Shown here: piece by piece, positions 1 to 7,808 of the stretch
Layout of the letters: every line of letters begins with the position of its first letter
Numbering within the stretch: the first letter of the stretch is position 1
Source of the DNA: CAWDZK01 sp963807005
GTDB lineage: Bacteria > Actinomycetota > Actinomycetes > JACCUZ01
DNA length: 64,000 bases
Assembly (NCBI GenBank): GCA_963807005.1
Contig: CAWDZK010000006.1
Coordinates: 806,001-870,000, forward strand
Reading direction: 5' to 3'
Notes under the pieces: generated by a model
The model's input: only the letters and a program-made list of their open reading frames with translations
Told to the model about the DNA's origin: nothing
Database searches by the model: none
Position numbers and translations under genes: made by a program

Positions 1-1241
1 CCGGGCAGCGCGAGCAGCGCCGCCACGGTGGCATCGCGGTCTGCGGCCGGTCCGAGGTCGAGCGCGCCGGCCGCCACTGCCGTTGCCAGCCCGACCAGGC
101 TGCGGGCCCGGGCCCTCGGCATCGGCAGCGCTGCGGGATCGACCGTCGCGAGGGCGTCGGCGGTGGGGAAGTGGTGGCTGAGGCCGCCGTCCGGGCGGGT
201 CAGGGGCTTGCCGTGCGCCGTGACGAGCCGGCCGGCGACCGTGCGAGCCCCGGCGACCGAGACCTGCTGCCCGATCACGGCCCGGAAGGCCATCTCGGGC
301 CCGTCGACGGCGCCGGGCACCCGGATGCCCGGTCGGGCCTCGACGAGGCACCCGAGCAGCGGGTCGGCGCCGAGCACCGCATCGACGGCCGCCGAGTCGG
401 CGTCCAGGTCGAGCAGCCGGCGTACCCGGGCCACGGCGGGCACGACGTCGCGCGGGTCCTCGAGGCGCAACGTCGCGAGGACGTGGTCGGCGGCGGGGTC
501 GAGGTCGATGGTGGCCTCGCCGTGGGGGAGCAGCAGGGCGCGGCGGAACGTGCGGCCGTCGTAGGACTCCACGCCGGGCACCGCCTTGCCGCCGAGGAGG
601 TCGAGCAGCCAGCGGCCGTCGAACGGGGTGCGGGTGGGCAGCCGCAGCACCATGGTCCCCGGCACCGGCGCCGCGCCACGTGCCGCCGAGCGCTCTCGCA
701 GGTCGCGCGGGGTGGTGGCGAAGACGGTTCGCACGGTGTCGTTGAACTGCCGGATGCTGGCGAAGCCGGCGGCGAAGGCGACCTCGGCCAGCCGGAGGTC
801 GGTGGTCTCGATCAGGGTGCGGGCGGTGTGGGCCCGCTGCGCCCGGGCCAGCGCCTGCGGACCGGCCCCGACCTCGGCGACCAGGACCCGGTGCAGCTGG
901 CGCTCGCTGTAGCCCAGCCGGTCGGCGAGCCCCCCGACGCCCTCACGGTCCACCAGGCCGTCGCCGATGAGCCGCATGGCGCGGGCGGCGGTGTCGGAGC
1001 GCACGTTCCACTCCGGGGACCCCGGGGACGCGTCCGGCCGGCACCGGCGGCAGGCCCGGAAGCCGGCCAGCTGCGCCGCGGCCGAGGTCGGGAAGAAGTC
1101 CACGTTGCGCCGCTTCGGCGTGGTCGCCGGGCAGCTCGGCCGGCAGTAGATGCCGGTGGTCCTGACCGCCGTGACGAACCAGCCGTCGAACCGCGGGTCG
1201 CGGCTGCTGACGGCCCGGTAGCAGGTCTCGTGGTCGAGCAC
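1..1241 (-). CDS. Ada-type regulator fused to AlkA DNA glycosylase (partial, 3' end cut by window)
   Basis: The protein starts at a GTG (MLDHETCYRAV...). Residues 1-80 are the Ada zinc/methylphosphotriester domain, with Cys33, Cys37, Cys64 and Cys67 in the CRPSC and CRRC motifs. An AraC-type helix-turn-helix follows at about 95-190, then the AlkA N-terminal domain (about 195-275) and a HhH-GPD glycosylase domain. The window ends before the catalytic Asp of the HhH-GPD motif. Family knowledge: these fusions sense methylated phosphate in DNA, activate the adaptive response and excise 3-methyladenine-type lesions. No O6-alkylguanine methyltransferase domain is seen. A -10-like CAGACT (minus strand, 1254-1249) lies 7 bases before the GTG, so the transcript is probably leaderless. 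Confidence 0.93.
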   Translation of the reverse strand, partial: MLDHETCYRAVSSRDPRFDGWFVTAVRTTGIYCRPSCPATTPKRRNVDFFPTSAAAQLAGFRACRRCRPDASPGSPEWNVRSDTAARAMRLIGDGLVDREGVGGLADRLGYSERQLHRVLVAEVGAGPQALARAQRAHTARTLIETTDLRLAEVAFAAGFASIRQFNDTVRTVFATTPRDLRERSAARGAAPVPGTMVLRLPTRTPFDGRWLLDLLGGKAVPGVESYDGRTFRRALLLPHGEATIDLDPAADHVLATLRLEDPRDVVPAVARVRRLLDLDADSAAVDAVLGADPLLGCLVEARPGIRVPGAVDGPEMAFRAVIGQQVSVAGARTVAGRLVTAHGKPLTRPDGGLSHHFPTADALATVDPAALPMPRARARSLVGLATAVAAGALDLGPAADRDATVAALLALP

Positions 1242-1356
1242 GTCAGCCAGTCTGCCGCAGCGGGACGACAACGACTGGCGGGCATCGGACATCGCGCTGC
1301 GGGCCTGTCGGCCAGCCCGGGCATAGTGGCCGCACCACGGAAACGGGGGTGCGGGG

Positions 1357-1950
1357 ATGTCGGAGCGACAGCGGGTGGGCGTCGAGGACCTGGAGACCAG
1401 CGTCGCCCAGGCGGCGACCACGCTCCGCCGCGGGCTGTCCAAGGACTGGAAGGTGCCGGCCGGCTCCCTGCGCTGGAGCTGCGAGCGGGTGGTCTTCCAC
1501 CTGGCCGACGACCTGGTCGCCTACGCCGGGCAGCTCGCGGCCCGGGCCGAGGACGAGTACCTGGCGTTCCGGCTCCGGATGCCCAGGGGGACCACGCCCG
1601 AGCAGCTGGTCGAGCTGCTGGAGGGCATGGCCGCGCTCCAGGCCACCACCCTCCGGGCCGCCGGACCAGCAGATCGCGGCTTTCACCCGCACGGCACCAC
1701 CGACGCCGAGGGCTTCGCCGCGCTCGGGGTGTCCGAGGTGCTGCTGCACGCCCACGACGTCGCCGGCGGCCTGCACCTGCGGTTCCGCCCGGACGACGAC
1801 CTGTGCGCCCGGGTGCTGGGTCGGCTGGCCCCGCAGCTGGAGCCGCACGACGACCCGTGGCGGCTGATGCTGTGGGCGACCGGTCGCGCGGACCTGCCCG
1901 GCCGCACGCGGGTGCGGGGGTGGCGGTGGCAGGCGGCGCCGGACTCCTGA
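1357..1950 (+). CDS. mycothiol-dependent maleylpyruvate isomerase / DinB-like family protein
   Basis: This 197-residue protein has the DinB/MDMPI four-helix metal-binding fold. His48 sits in RVVFHLADD, and the C-terminal HAHDVAGG motif (His131, His133) supplies the other metal ligands. Family knowledge: members bind a divalent metal and use mycothiol, the actinobacterial thiol, in isomerisation or thiol-transfer reactions. The real substrate of this member cannot be read from sequence. It is a single gene, followed after 35 bases by the cobalamin-binding-type gene. The ATG is preceded by a G-rich stretch that may act as a ribosome site. Confidence 0.8.
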   Translation: MSERQRVGVEDLETSVAQAATTLRRGLSKDWKVPAGSLRWSCERVVFHLADDLVAYAGQLAARAEDEYLAFRLRMPRGTTPEQLVELLEGMAALQATTLRAAGPADRGFHPHGTTDAEGFAALGVSEVLLHAHDVAGGLHLRFRPDDDLCARVLGRLAPQLEPHDDPWRLMLWATGRADLPGRTRVRGWRWQAAPDS

Positions 1951-1985
1951 GCCCGCCGGTCGAGGCGGCCGGATAGCGTCGGGGC

Positions 1986-2873
1986 GTGCGGATCGTGTCG
2001 TTGCTGCCCTCGGCCACCGAGACGCTCTTCGCGCTCGGGGCAGGGGGTGACGTCGTCGGGGTGACCTTCGAGTGCGACGCGCCGCCGGAGGCCAGGTCCC
2101 GCACGGTCGTGTCGACCTCGGCGCTTCCCGAGGGCCTCGCGCCCGCCGAGATCGACGCTGTCGTCTCGCAACGGATGGCGGCGGGCGAGGACCTGTACCA
2201 CCTGGACGCCGGGGCCCTGTCCGGGCTGGACGCGGACCTCGTCGTGACCCAGGACCTCTGCGCGGTGTGCGCGGTCGACGTGTCGGTGGTGGACGACGCG
2301 CTGGCTCATCTCGGCTGCGAAGCCGACGTGCTCACGCTCGACCCGCAGGACCTCGGCGCCGTACTCGACTCGGTCGTGACGCTCGGTGCCGCGTGCGGCC
2401 GGTCCGCGGCGGCGGAGCTGCTGGTGGCGTCGCTGCGGGAGCGGCTGTCCGCCGTACGTCGTGCCGTCGCCGGCCGGGAGCCGGTGCCGACGATGGTGCT
2501 GGAGTGGACCGACCCACCGTTCACCCCCGGGCACTGGGTGCCGGAGCTGGTCGAGGCTGCCGGCGGCCTACCTGTCCTGGGGGCACCCGGTGCGAGGTCC
2601 GAGCGCACGACCTGGGCGGACGTCGCCGCGGCCGAGCCGGCTGTCGTCGTCGCGGCACCCTGCGGCTTCGGGCTGGACGAGTCGGCCCGTCTCGCGGCGG
2701 AGGCGCTGGCCTCGGGGGTGCTGCCCGACGTACCGCTGTGGGCCGTCGACGCGAACGCGTCGTTCGCCCGGCCCGGACCCCGGCTGGTCGACGGCGTCGA
2801 GGCGCTGGCCGCGATCCTGCACCCGGACGCCGGCCTCCCGCTCGACCCGGCGATGGCCCGCCGGGTCGGCTGA
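1986..2873 (+). CDS. cobalamin-binding-type periplasmic-fold protein without signal peptide (BtuF-like)
   Basis: The 295-residue protein opens directly with the BtuF-like core (MRIVSLLPSATETLFALG). It carries the DLVVTQDLCAVCAVD motif of the Fe3+/cobalamin substrate-binding family and a GHWVPELVEAAGG C-lobe segment. There is no signal peptide or lipobox, so unlike classical BtuF it is predicted to be cytoplasmic. No ABC permease or ATPase gene is adjacent. Family knowledge supports corrinoid or heme/siderophore binding; the ligand here is an inference. GTG start; -10-like TAGCGT at 1974-1979 ends 6 bases before it, suggesting a leaderless mRNA. Confidence 0.8.
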   Translation: MRIVSLLPSATETLFALGAGGDVVGVTFECDAPPEARSRTVVSTSALPEGLAPAEIDAVVSQRMAAGEDLYHLDAGALSGLDADLVVTQDLCAVCAVDVSVVDDALAHLGCEADVLTLDPQDLGAVLDSVVTLGAACGRSAAAELLVASLRERLSAVRRAVAGREPVPTMVLEWTDPPFTPGHWVPELVEAAGGLPVLGAPGARSERTTWADVAAAEPAVVVAAPCGFGLDESARLAAEALASGVLPDVPLWAVDANASFARPGPRLVDGVEALAAILHPDAGLPLDPAMARRVG

Positions 2874-2939
2874 GCGTTCAGGGAAACGGAACCGGATCGC
2901 CGTCGCGGACATCACAGTGGTGTCCCCGAGGAGGCACTC

Positions 2940-3356
2940 ATGAGGCTCGCGATGCTGGCGTCCGGCGTTCTCGTCGTGGTGGTGGCCGTCTGCGGCGGTG
3001 CCGCGGGCGGAGGGACGACCGGCTCCTCGGCCGACTGCGCCAGCCCCACCCTGTCCGTCAGCCCGATCTCAGCTGCCCCCGGCGCCTCTGTCCGCCTCCG
3101 CGGCGACTACTTCGTCGACGGGTGCAACGACACCGGCGACAACGGGCAGGAGCCGGAGCCGGCGAGGCCGCTCACCGGTCTCACCGTCGTCCTGCGCCAG
3201 GGCGACCGCACCTGGACGCTGGCCCAGGACGTGGAGGCCAGCGGCGACCTGGGCTCGTTCGAGACCACGCTGGACCTGCCGGACGACGTGCGGGTGGGTC
3301 CGGCCGAGGTGCTGGTCCCCGACACCGGCATGCCGGTGGAGCTCACCGTCCGCTGA
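2940..3356 (+). CDS. small secreted or lipid-anchored protein of unknown function
   Basis: This is a 138-residue protein with an N-terminal hydrophobic segment (residues 4-20) followed by VAVCGG. That could be a weak lipobox with Cys18, or simply a signal peptide. The mature part is a single beta-rich domain (SPTLSVSPISAAPGASVRLRG...) like Ig/transthyretin-type modules that begin with an 'SPxSAxPGxxVxLxG' strand. The ATG has a strong AGGAGG ribosome site at 2930-2935. It converges on the aldo/keto reductase gene with 4 bases between stops. Function unknown. Confidence 0.7.
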   Translation: MRLAMLASGVLVVVVAVCGGAAGGGTTGSSADCASPTLSVSPISAAPGASVRLRGDYFVDGCNDTGDNGQEPEPARPLTGLTVVLRQGDRTWTLAQDVEASGDLGSFETTLDLPDDVRVGPAEVLVPDTGMPVELTVR

Positions 3357-3360
3357 TGCC

Positions 3361-4146
3361 TCAGCCCTTGCCGAGCGCGTCCAGAGCAGCCATGTCGTCG
3401 TCGGACAGAGCGAAGCCCGCGATGTCGGCGTTGGAGCGGATCCGCTCCTGCTGGGCCGACTTGGGGATCACGACGGTTCCGTGCTGCAGGTGCCAGCGGA
3501 CGATCACCTGCGCCGGAGTCCGGCCCTGCCGCTCGGCGATCCCGGTGATCACCGGGTGGTCCAGGGTGCCGCCGCGAAGGGCGCTGTAGCCCTCCAGGAC
3601 CACGCCACGCTCGCGGTGTCCCTCGAGGAGGGCCCGGTCGAACAGCAGCGGGCTCCACTCGACCTGGTTGACGGCGGGGGTGACGCCGGTCTCCTGGGCG
3701 AGCTGGTCGATCTGGTCCAGCGAGTAGTTGCTCACGCCGATCGACCGGGTGAGCCCCTCGTCGCGCGCGGTGCCGAACGCCTCCCACATGCCGACGTCGG
3801 CGCTGCTGCCCCCGGGCCAGTGGATCAGCCACAGGTCGACGTGGTCGGTGCCGAGCAGCTCAAGGCTGGTCCGGAGGGTGTCCAGCTCGCGGCCGGCGTT
3901 GCGCGGCGGGCACTTCGTGGTGACGAAGACGTCCGCCCGGTCGACGCTGCTCGCGGCGAGCCCGGCGCCGACCTCCTTCTCGTTCCCGTAGACGGTCGCG
4001 GTGTCGAGGTGCCGGTACCCGGCGTCCAGCGCCCAGCCGACGGACTCGGTCGCCGCCTTGCCCTTGATCTGCCAGGTGCCGAACCCGAGCAGCGGCATCC
4101 GGACGCCCTGGTCGAGGCCGGCTGTGTCCTGCGGAACGTCGCTCAT
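3361..4146 (-). CDS. aldo/keto reductase
   Basis: This 261-residue NAD(P)H-dependent oxidoreductase has the classical AKR barrel. The catalytic tetrad is visible as Asp48, Tyr53, Lys78 and His109, and the NADP-binding IPKS motif lies near the C-terminus. It resembles the 2,5-diketo-D-gluconate reductase group of AKRs, but the substrate cannot be assigned. The start chosen is the ATG at 4146 (MSDVPQ...); an in-frame ATG 11 codons upstream would add a basic tail with no family match. It is convergent with the small secreted gene downstream. Confidence 0.9.
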   Translation of the reverse strand: MSDVPQDTAGLDQGVRMPLLGFGTWQIKGKAATESVGWALDAGYRHLDTATVYGNEKEVGAGLAASSVDRADVFVTTKCPPRNAGRELDTLRTSLELLGTDHVDLWLIHWPGGSSADVGMWEAFGTARDEGLTRSIGVSNYSLDQIDQLAQETGVTPAVNQVEWSPLLFDRALLEGHRERGVVLEGYSALRGGTLDHPVITGIAERQGRTPAQVIVRWHLQHGTVVIPKSAQQERIRSNADIAGFALSDDDMAALDALGKG

Positions 4147-4242
4147 GGTGCTGATCCTGCCTCCTGCCGGGCGGCGCACACCTCTCGGCCCCCGGTCCTC
4201 CGCAGCAGTGACCGGACGCCGGCCGTCCCGCCCCGGTCGAGC

Positions 4243-4830
4243 TCAGCTGACCGTGACTCCGGCCGCGCGCATCTCCTCGACCGCCCGGTCGGTGTCGCCC
4301 TCGGCCATCTCGACGAACCGGGTCAGCGCCTGGGGCACCTCGACGACGTACCCGAGCCGGACGCCGTCCAGGGCGGTCTCCTTGACGCAGTAGTCGCCCG
4401 CCAGCCCGATCACGACGAGCCGCTGCACCGACGGGTCGAGCAGGGACTGCAGCTGGGTCGGGGCAGGTACGCCGCTCACCGGGTCGCGGACCGAGAAGCC
4501 GGAGTAGCCGTCCTCGCCGGAGGTGCCCTTGCGGACGACCGGCCCGTGCACGATCAGCTGCGGGTGCAGCTCGGCGCCCCAGGTGTCGCCCACGCAGTGC
4601 ACCGGCCAGATGCCGCCGTCCTTGGCGAAGTGCGGCGTCGAGGCCGGGTGCCAGTCCTGGGTGTAGACCACGGCCGCCCCGGTGTTCTGCGCCGCGGTCA
4701 CCTGCTCGTTGACCAGTGTCACCAGCGAGGTGCCGCCGTTGACGAACAGCCCGCCGTCGGGGTCGGCGAAGTCGTTCTGCATGTCGACGACGACCAGCGC
4801 TGTCGCGGGGTCGTAGCGGACCTCAGGCAT
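4243..4830 (-). CDS. pncA: nicotinamidase
   Basis: This 195-residue cysteine hydrolase converts nicotinamide to nicotinate in NAD salvage. The catalytic triad is Asp16 (VVVDMQNDF), Lys101 and Cys148 (GDYCVK). The metal ligands Asp59, His61 and His67 are in DWHPASTPH. The ATG overlaps the last codons of pncB by 8 bases, which indicates translational coupling. PncA product is the substrate of PncB, so the two genes form a two-step salvage operon. Confidence 0.96.
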   Translation of the reverse strand: MPEVRYDPATALVVVDMQNDFADPDGGLFVNGGTSLVTLVNEQVTAAQNTGAAVVYTQDWHPASTPHFAKDGGIWPVHCVGDTWGAELHPQLIVHGPVVRKGTSGEDGYSGFSVRDPVSGVPAPTQLQSLLDPSVQRLVVIGLAGDYCVKETALDGVRLGYVVEVPQALTRFVEMAEGDTDRAVEEMRAAGVTVS

Positions 4831-6112
4831 GGACAGGCTCCTCGTAGGTCGTGGGGATCGCGGGTTCGCCCCGGGACAGGGCCAGCCCCTGCCAGGGCAG
4901 GGTGGTGAGGACCTGCTGGAGGTGGGCCCGCGACTCGTCCAGTGACGGTCCCGGGAGCAGTTCCCCCTGGCGGACCATCGGAACCTGCAGTGCGCGGTCG
5001 CCGTCGTGGGCCGCCGGGACCCCTTGGGAGCGGATGACCTCCTCGGTGGCGGTCCCCGAGGACCGGTGCCGCCGCACGGCGGTCTTGCGGCCGCCGTGGG
5101 TGACCTTGTCCTCCGACCGCTTGGCCACCGCTCGGCCGTCGACCTCGACCAGCTTGTAGACGAACCCGGCCGTCGGGGCGCCCGAGCCGGTGACCACCGA
5201 GGTGCCGACGCCGTAGGCGTCGACCGGGGCGGTCGCCAGGGCGGCCAGGCCGTACTCGTCGAGGTCGCCGGAGAGCACGATCCGGGTGCCGGTGGCGCCG
5301 AGCTCGTCGAGCTGGGCCCGGGCCTGGTGGGCGAGCACCGCGAGGTCGCCGGAGTCGATCCGGATCGCGCCCAGCTGCGGTCCCGCCACGTCGACGGCAC
5401 TGCGGATGCCGGCGGCGATGTCGTAGGTGTCGACCAGAAGGGTGGTGCCGACACCGAGGGCCTGCACCTGCGCGTGGAACGCGTCGGCCTCCTTCTCGTG
5501 CAGCAGCGTCCAGGAGTGCGCGGCGGTGCCGGCGGTCGGGACGCCGAAGCGCTTGCCGGCCGCGAGGTTGCTGGTGGTGGCGAAGCCGGCGAGGTAGGCG
5601 GCCCGCGCGGCGGCGACCGCCGCCTCCTCGTGGGTCCGGCGGGAGCCCATCTCGATGCAGGGCCGGTCTCCGGCGGCATTCGCCATCCGGGCCGCGGCGG
5701 AGGCGACGGCGCTGTCGTGGTTGAGGATGCTCAGCGTCAACGTCTCGAGCAGGACGGCCTCGGCGAAGCTGCCCTCGATGGTCAGCACCGGGGACCCGGG
5801 GAAGAACAGCTCGCCCTCGGCGTAGCCGGTGACGTCACCGGCGAACTGGTAGCCGGTGAGGTAGTCGCAGGTCTCGGCGCCCAGCACGCCCGCATCCCGC
5901 AGCCGGGCCAGCTGCTCCTCGCCGTACCGGAAGTGCGGGATCGCCTCCAGCAGACGGCCGGTGCCGGCGACCACCCCGTAGCGCCGCCCCTCGGGCAGCC
6001 GGCGGGCGAAGACCTCGAACACGCAGCGCGAGGTGGCCGAGCCGTCGAGCAGGGCCGCCTGGAGCATGGTCAGCTCGTAGTGGTCGGTCAGCAGACCGGT
6101 GTCGGTCGTCAC
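4823..6112 (-). CDS. pncB: nicotinate phosphoribosyltransferase
   Basis: This 429-residue enzyme makes nicotinate mononucleotide from nicotinate and PRPP. Family signatures include the EMGSRRTHEEAA segment and the GTAAHSW motif, which holds the autophosphorylated His. RIDSGDL is a further barrel motif. It is the first gene of a pncB-pncA operon with an 8-base overlap. The GTG start is 7 bases downstream of a minus-strand -10 element TAGGCT (6125-6120), back to back with the clpS promoter. The pncB/clpS divergent pair is conserved in M. tuberculosis (Rv1330c/Rv1331). Confidence 0.96.
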   Translation of the reverse strand: MTTDTGLLTDHYELTMLQAALLDGSATSRCVFEVFARRLPEGRRYGVVAGTGRLLEAIPHFRYGEEQLARLRDAGVLGAETCDYLTGYQFAGDVTGYAEGELFFPGSPVLTIEGSFAEAVLLETLTLSILNHDSAVASAAARMANAAGDRPCIEMGSRRTHEEAAVAAARAAYLAGFATTSNLAAGKRFGVPTAGTAAHSWTLLHEKEADAFHAQVQALGVGTTLLVDTYDIAAGIRSAVDVAGPQLGAIRIDSGDLAVLAHQARAQLDELGATGTRIVLSGDLDEYGLAALATAPVDAYGVGTSVVTGSGAPTAGFVYKLVEVDGRAVAKRSEDKVTHGGRKTAVRRHRSSGTATEEVIRSQGVPAAHDGDRALQVPMVRQGELLPGPSLDESRAHLQQVLTTLPWQGLALSRGEPAIPTTYEEPVHA

Positions 6113-6168
6113 GGCCGCCAGCCTAGATCGCCGCCGCCACGGGCCCGGCCGCCCCGTAGATTGGGCGC
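6113..6168. promoter_or_regulatory. divergent leaderless promoter region of pncB and clpS
   Basis: This 56-base gap carries two oppositely facing -10-like hexamers. TAGGCT on the minus strand (6125-6120) ends 7 bases before the pncB GTG. TAGATT on the plus strand (6157-6162) ends 6 bases before the clpS ATG. The spacing fits transcription starting at the first base of each start codon. No clear -35 hexamers are visible. Confidence 0.6.
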
Positions 6169-6471
6169 ATGTCCGTAGCCCCGGTGGAGACCACCCGGCC
6201 GGACGAGGACGTCTCGACGGTCAACGTCGTCGCCCCCGACAAGCCGTGGGTGACCATCGTGTGGAACGACCCGGTCAACCTGATGTCCTACGTCGCCTAC
6301 GTGTTCCAGAAGCACTTCGGCTACACCAAGGAGAAGTCGGCCAAGCTCATGCTCGACGTGCACGAGAAGGGCAGGGCGGTCGTCTCCAACGGCACCCGCG
6401 AGGAGATGGAGCGCGACGTCGAGGCCATGCACGGCTACGGGCTGTGGGCGACCCTGCAGCACGACGAGTAG
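6169..6471 (+). CDS. clpS: ATP-dependent Clp protease adaptor ClpS
   Basis: This 100-residue adaptor delivers N-degron substrates to ClpCP/ClpAP. The conserved core WNDPVNLMSYVAYVF and the HEKGRAVVSNGTREEME region of the substrate pocket are present after a flexible 25-residue N-tail. It is followed after 11 bases by the DUF2017 gene, the same order as in mycobacteria. -10-like TAGATT lies 6 bases before the ATG. Confidence 0.96.
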   Translation: MSVAPVETTRPDEDVSTVNVVAPDKPWVTIVWNDPVNLMSYVAYVFQKHFGYTKEKSAKLMLDVHEKGRAVVSNGTREEMERDVEAMHGYGLWATLQHDE

Positions 6472-6482
6472 TCGAGGACGAC

Positions 6483-7043
6483 GTGGTCGCGACCTTCCGC
6501 CGCGCCCGCAAGGGCGACCTCTCGGCGACCTTCGGTCCGGACGAGCACCGGGTGTTCCGGCACCTGTTCCTGGAGATGCTCCAGCTCGTCGGCGACGAGA
6601 GCGACGAGCCCGACGGGGCCGAGGACGACCCGCTGGCGCGGGCGCTCGGCATCGGCACCGCGACCGAGACCCCGGAGGACCCGGCGCTGGCGCGGCTGTT
6701 CCCGGACGGGTACTCCGACGACCCCGAGGCCGCGGCGGACTTCCGGCGCTACACCGAGCCGGGGCTGCGCTCGGCCAAGCGGTCCGGCCTGGAGACTGCG
6801 CTCGCCACGCTGGGGGAGGAGCCGGGCAAGGTCGTGCTCAGCCCCGAGCAGGCGGAGGCCTGGCTCGGTGCGCTCAACGACACCCGGCTGGTCCTGGGGT
6901 CGCGGCTGGGCGTCACCGAGGACCTCGAGGAGCTGGTCGGCTCGCTGGCCGACGACGACCCGAGGCTCGGGCTGCTCTGGGTCTACGACCGGCTGACCTA
7001 CCTGCAGGAGACGCTGGTCCAGGCGCTGTGGGCCGGCGTCTGA
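6483..7043 (+). CDS. DUF2017 family protein
   Basis: This is an acidic 186-residue cytoplasmic protein matching the family found immediately after clpS in actinobacteria (Rv1332 in M. tuberculosis). It has a conserved N-terminal FRRARKGDLSATFGPDEHRVFRHLFLEMLQLV segment-type helix pair and a C-terminal WVYDRLTYLQ helix. Function is unknown; co-location with clpS suggests proteolysis but is not proof. The GTG at 6483, 11 bases after clpS, was chosen because the homologous sequence starts there. Confidence 0.85.
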   Translation: MVATFRRARKGDLSATFGPDEHRVFRHLFLEMLQLVGDESDEPDGAEDDPLARALGIGTATETPEDPALARLFPDGYSDDPEAAADFRRYTEPGLRSAKRSGLETALATLGEEPGKVVLSPEQAEAWLGALNDTRLVLGSRLGVTEDLEELVGSLADDDPRLGLLWVYDRLTYLQETLVQALWAGV

Positions 7044-7066
7044 GCGCACCACCTACGCTTGCCGCC

Positions 7067-7480
7067 GTGCTGGAGATCGCGCAGTCGACGTACGACGAGA
7101 TCGTCGCCCACGCCCGCCGGGACCACCCCGACGAGGCGTGCGGGATCGTCGCCGGCCCCGCCGGTTCCGGCAAGGCGGAGAGGTTCGTGCCGATGCTCAA
7201 CGCGGCCCGTTCGCCCACGTTCTACGAGTTCGACTCGGCTGACCTGCTGCGGCTCTACCGCGAGATGGAGGACCGCGACGAGGAGCCGGTCGTGATCTAC
7301 CACTCGCACACCGCGACCGAGGCCTACCCGTCCCGGACCGACGTCTCGCTGGCGATGGAGCCGGGCGCGCACTACGTGCTCGTCTCGACCCGCGAGCCGG
7401 GGTCCACCGAGTTCCGCTCGTACCGGATCCTGGACGGCGAGGTCACCGAGGAAGAGGTTCGGGTCGTCCCGGCGTTGTGA
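7067..7480 (+). CDS. mec: JAMM/MPN+ metalloprotease Mec, releases cysteine from CysO
   Basis: This 137-residue protein carries the JAMM zinc motif H-x-H-x7-S-x2-D (in HSHTATEAYPSRTD) and the upstream Glu in PDEACGIV. In M. tuberculosis, Mec cleaves the CysO-cysteine adduct to release cysteine and regenerate the carrier; the adjacent cysO and cysM genes here support the same role. GTG start at 7067; -10-like TACGCT (7054-7059) ends 7 bases upstream, so it heads its own leaderless transcript. Confidence 0.93.
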   Translation: MLEIAQSTYDEIVAHARRDHPDEACGIVAGPAGSGKAERFVPMLNAARSPTFYEFDSADLLRLYREMEDRDEEPVVIYHSHTATEAYPSRTDVSLAMEPGAHYVLVSTREPGSTEFRSYRILDGEVTEEEVRVVPAL

Positions 7481-7519
7481 TCTCCGGAGCATGTCCGTCT
7501 CGTGAAGGAGCACCCAGCA

Positions 7520-7792
7520 GTGAGCATCGAGGTCCGGATCCCGACGATCCTGCGGCAGTACACCGGGGGCGAGAAGGCCGTGGAGGGCGCCGGCGGCACG
7601 CTGGCCGCGCTCATCGACGACCTGGAGTCGCGGCACGCCGGCCTGCGCGACCGCCTCGTCGACGACAGGGGCCTGCGCCGCTTCGTCAACGTCTACCTCA
7701 ACGACGAGGACGTCCGCTTCCTCGGTGGGCTCGAGACCGAGGTCAAGGACGGCGACAACGTGACCGTCCTGCCGGCGGTCGCGGGCGGCTGA
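7520..7792 (+). CDS. cysO: sulfur carrier protein CysO (ThiS/MoaD-like)
   Basis: This is a 90-residue ubiquitin-fold carrier ending in the required Gly-Gly. It closely resembles mycobacterial CysO (SIEVRIPTILRQYTGG at the start, VNVYLNDEDVRF in the middle, LPAVAGG at the end). The C-terminal thiocarboxylate donates sulfur for cysteine synthesis by CysM. The GTG at 7520 is preferred over an in-frame GTG at 7502 because AAGGAG (7505-7510) sits at proper spacing and homologues start there. Located between mec and cysM. Confidence 0.94.
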   Translation: MSIEVRIPTILRQYTGGEKAVEGAGGTLAALIDDLESRHAGLRDRLVDDRGLRRFVNVYLNDEDVRFLGGLETEVKDGDNVTVLPAVAGG

Positions 7793-7808
7793 GCCCGGAG
7801 GCGGTTCC

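Noticed and set aside
171..1976. Long plus-strand open frame opposite the Ada/AlkA gene and overlapping the next gene
   Set aside because: It is an Arg/Gly/Ala-rich shadow frame produced by high GC; the minus strand here encodes a clear Ada-AlkA protein.
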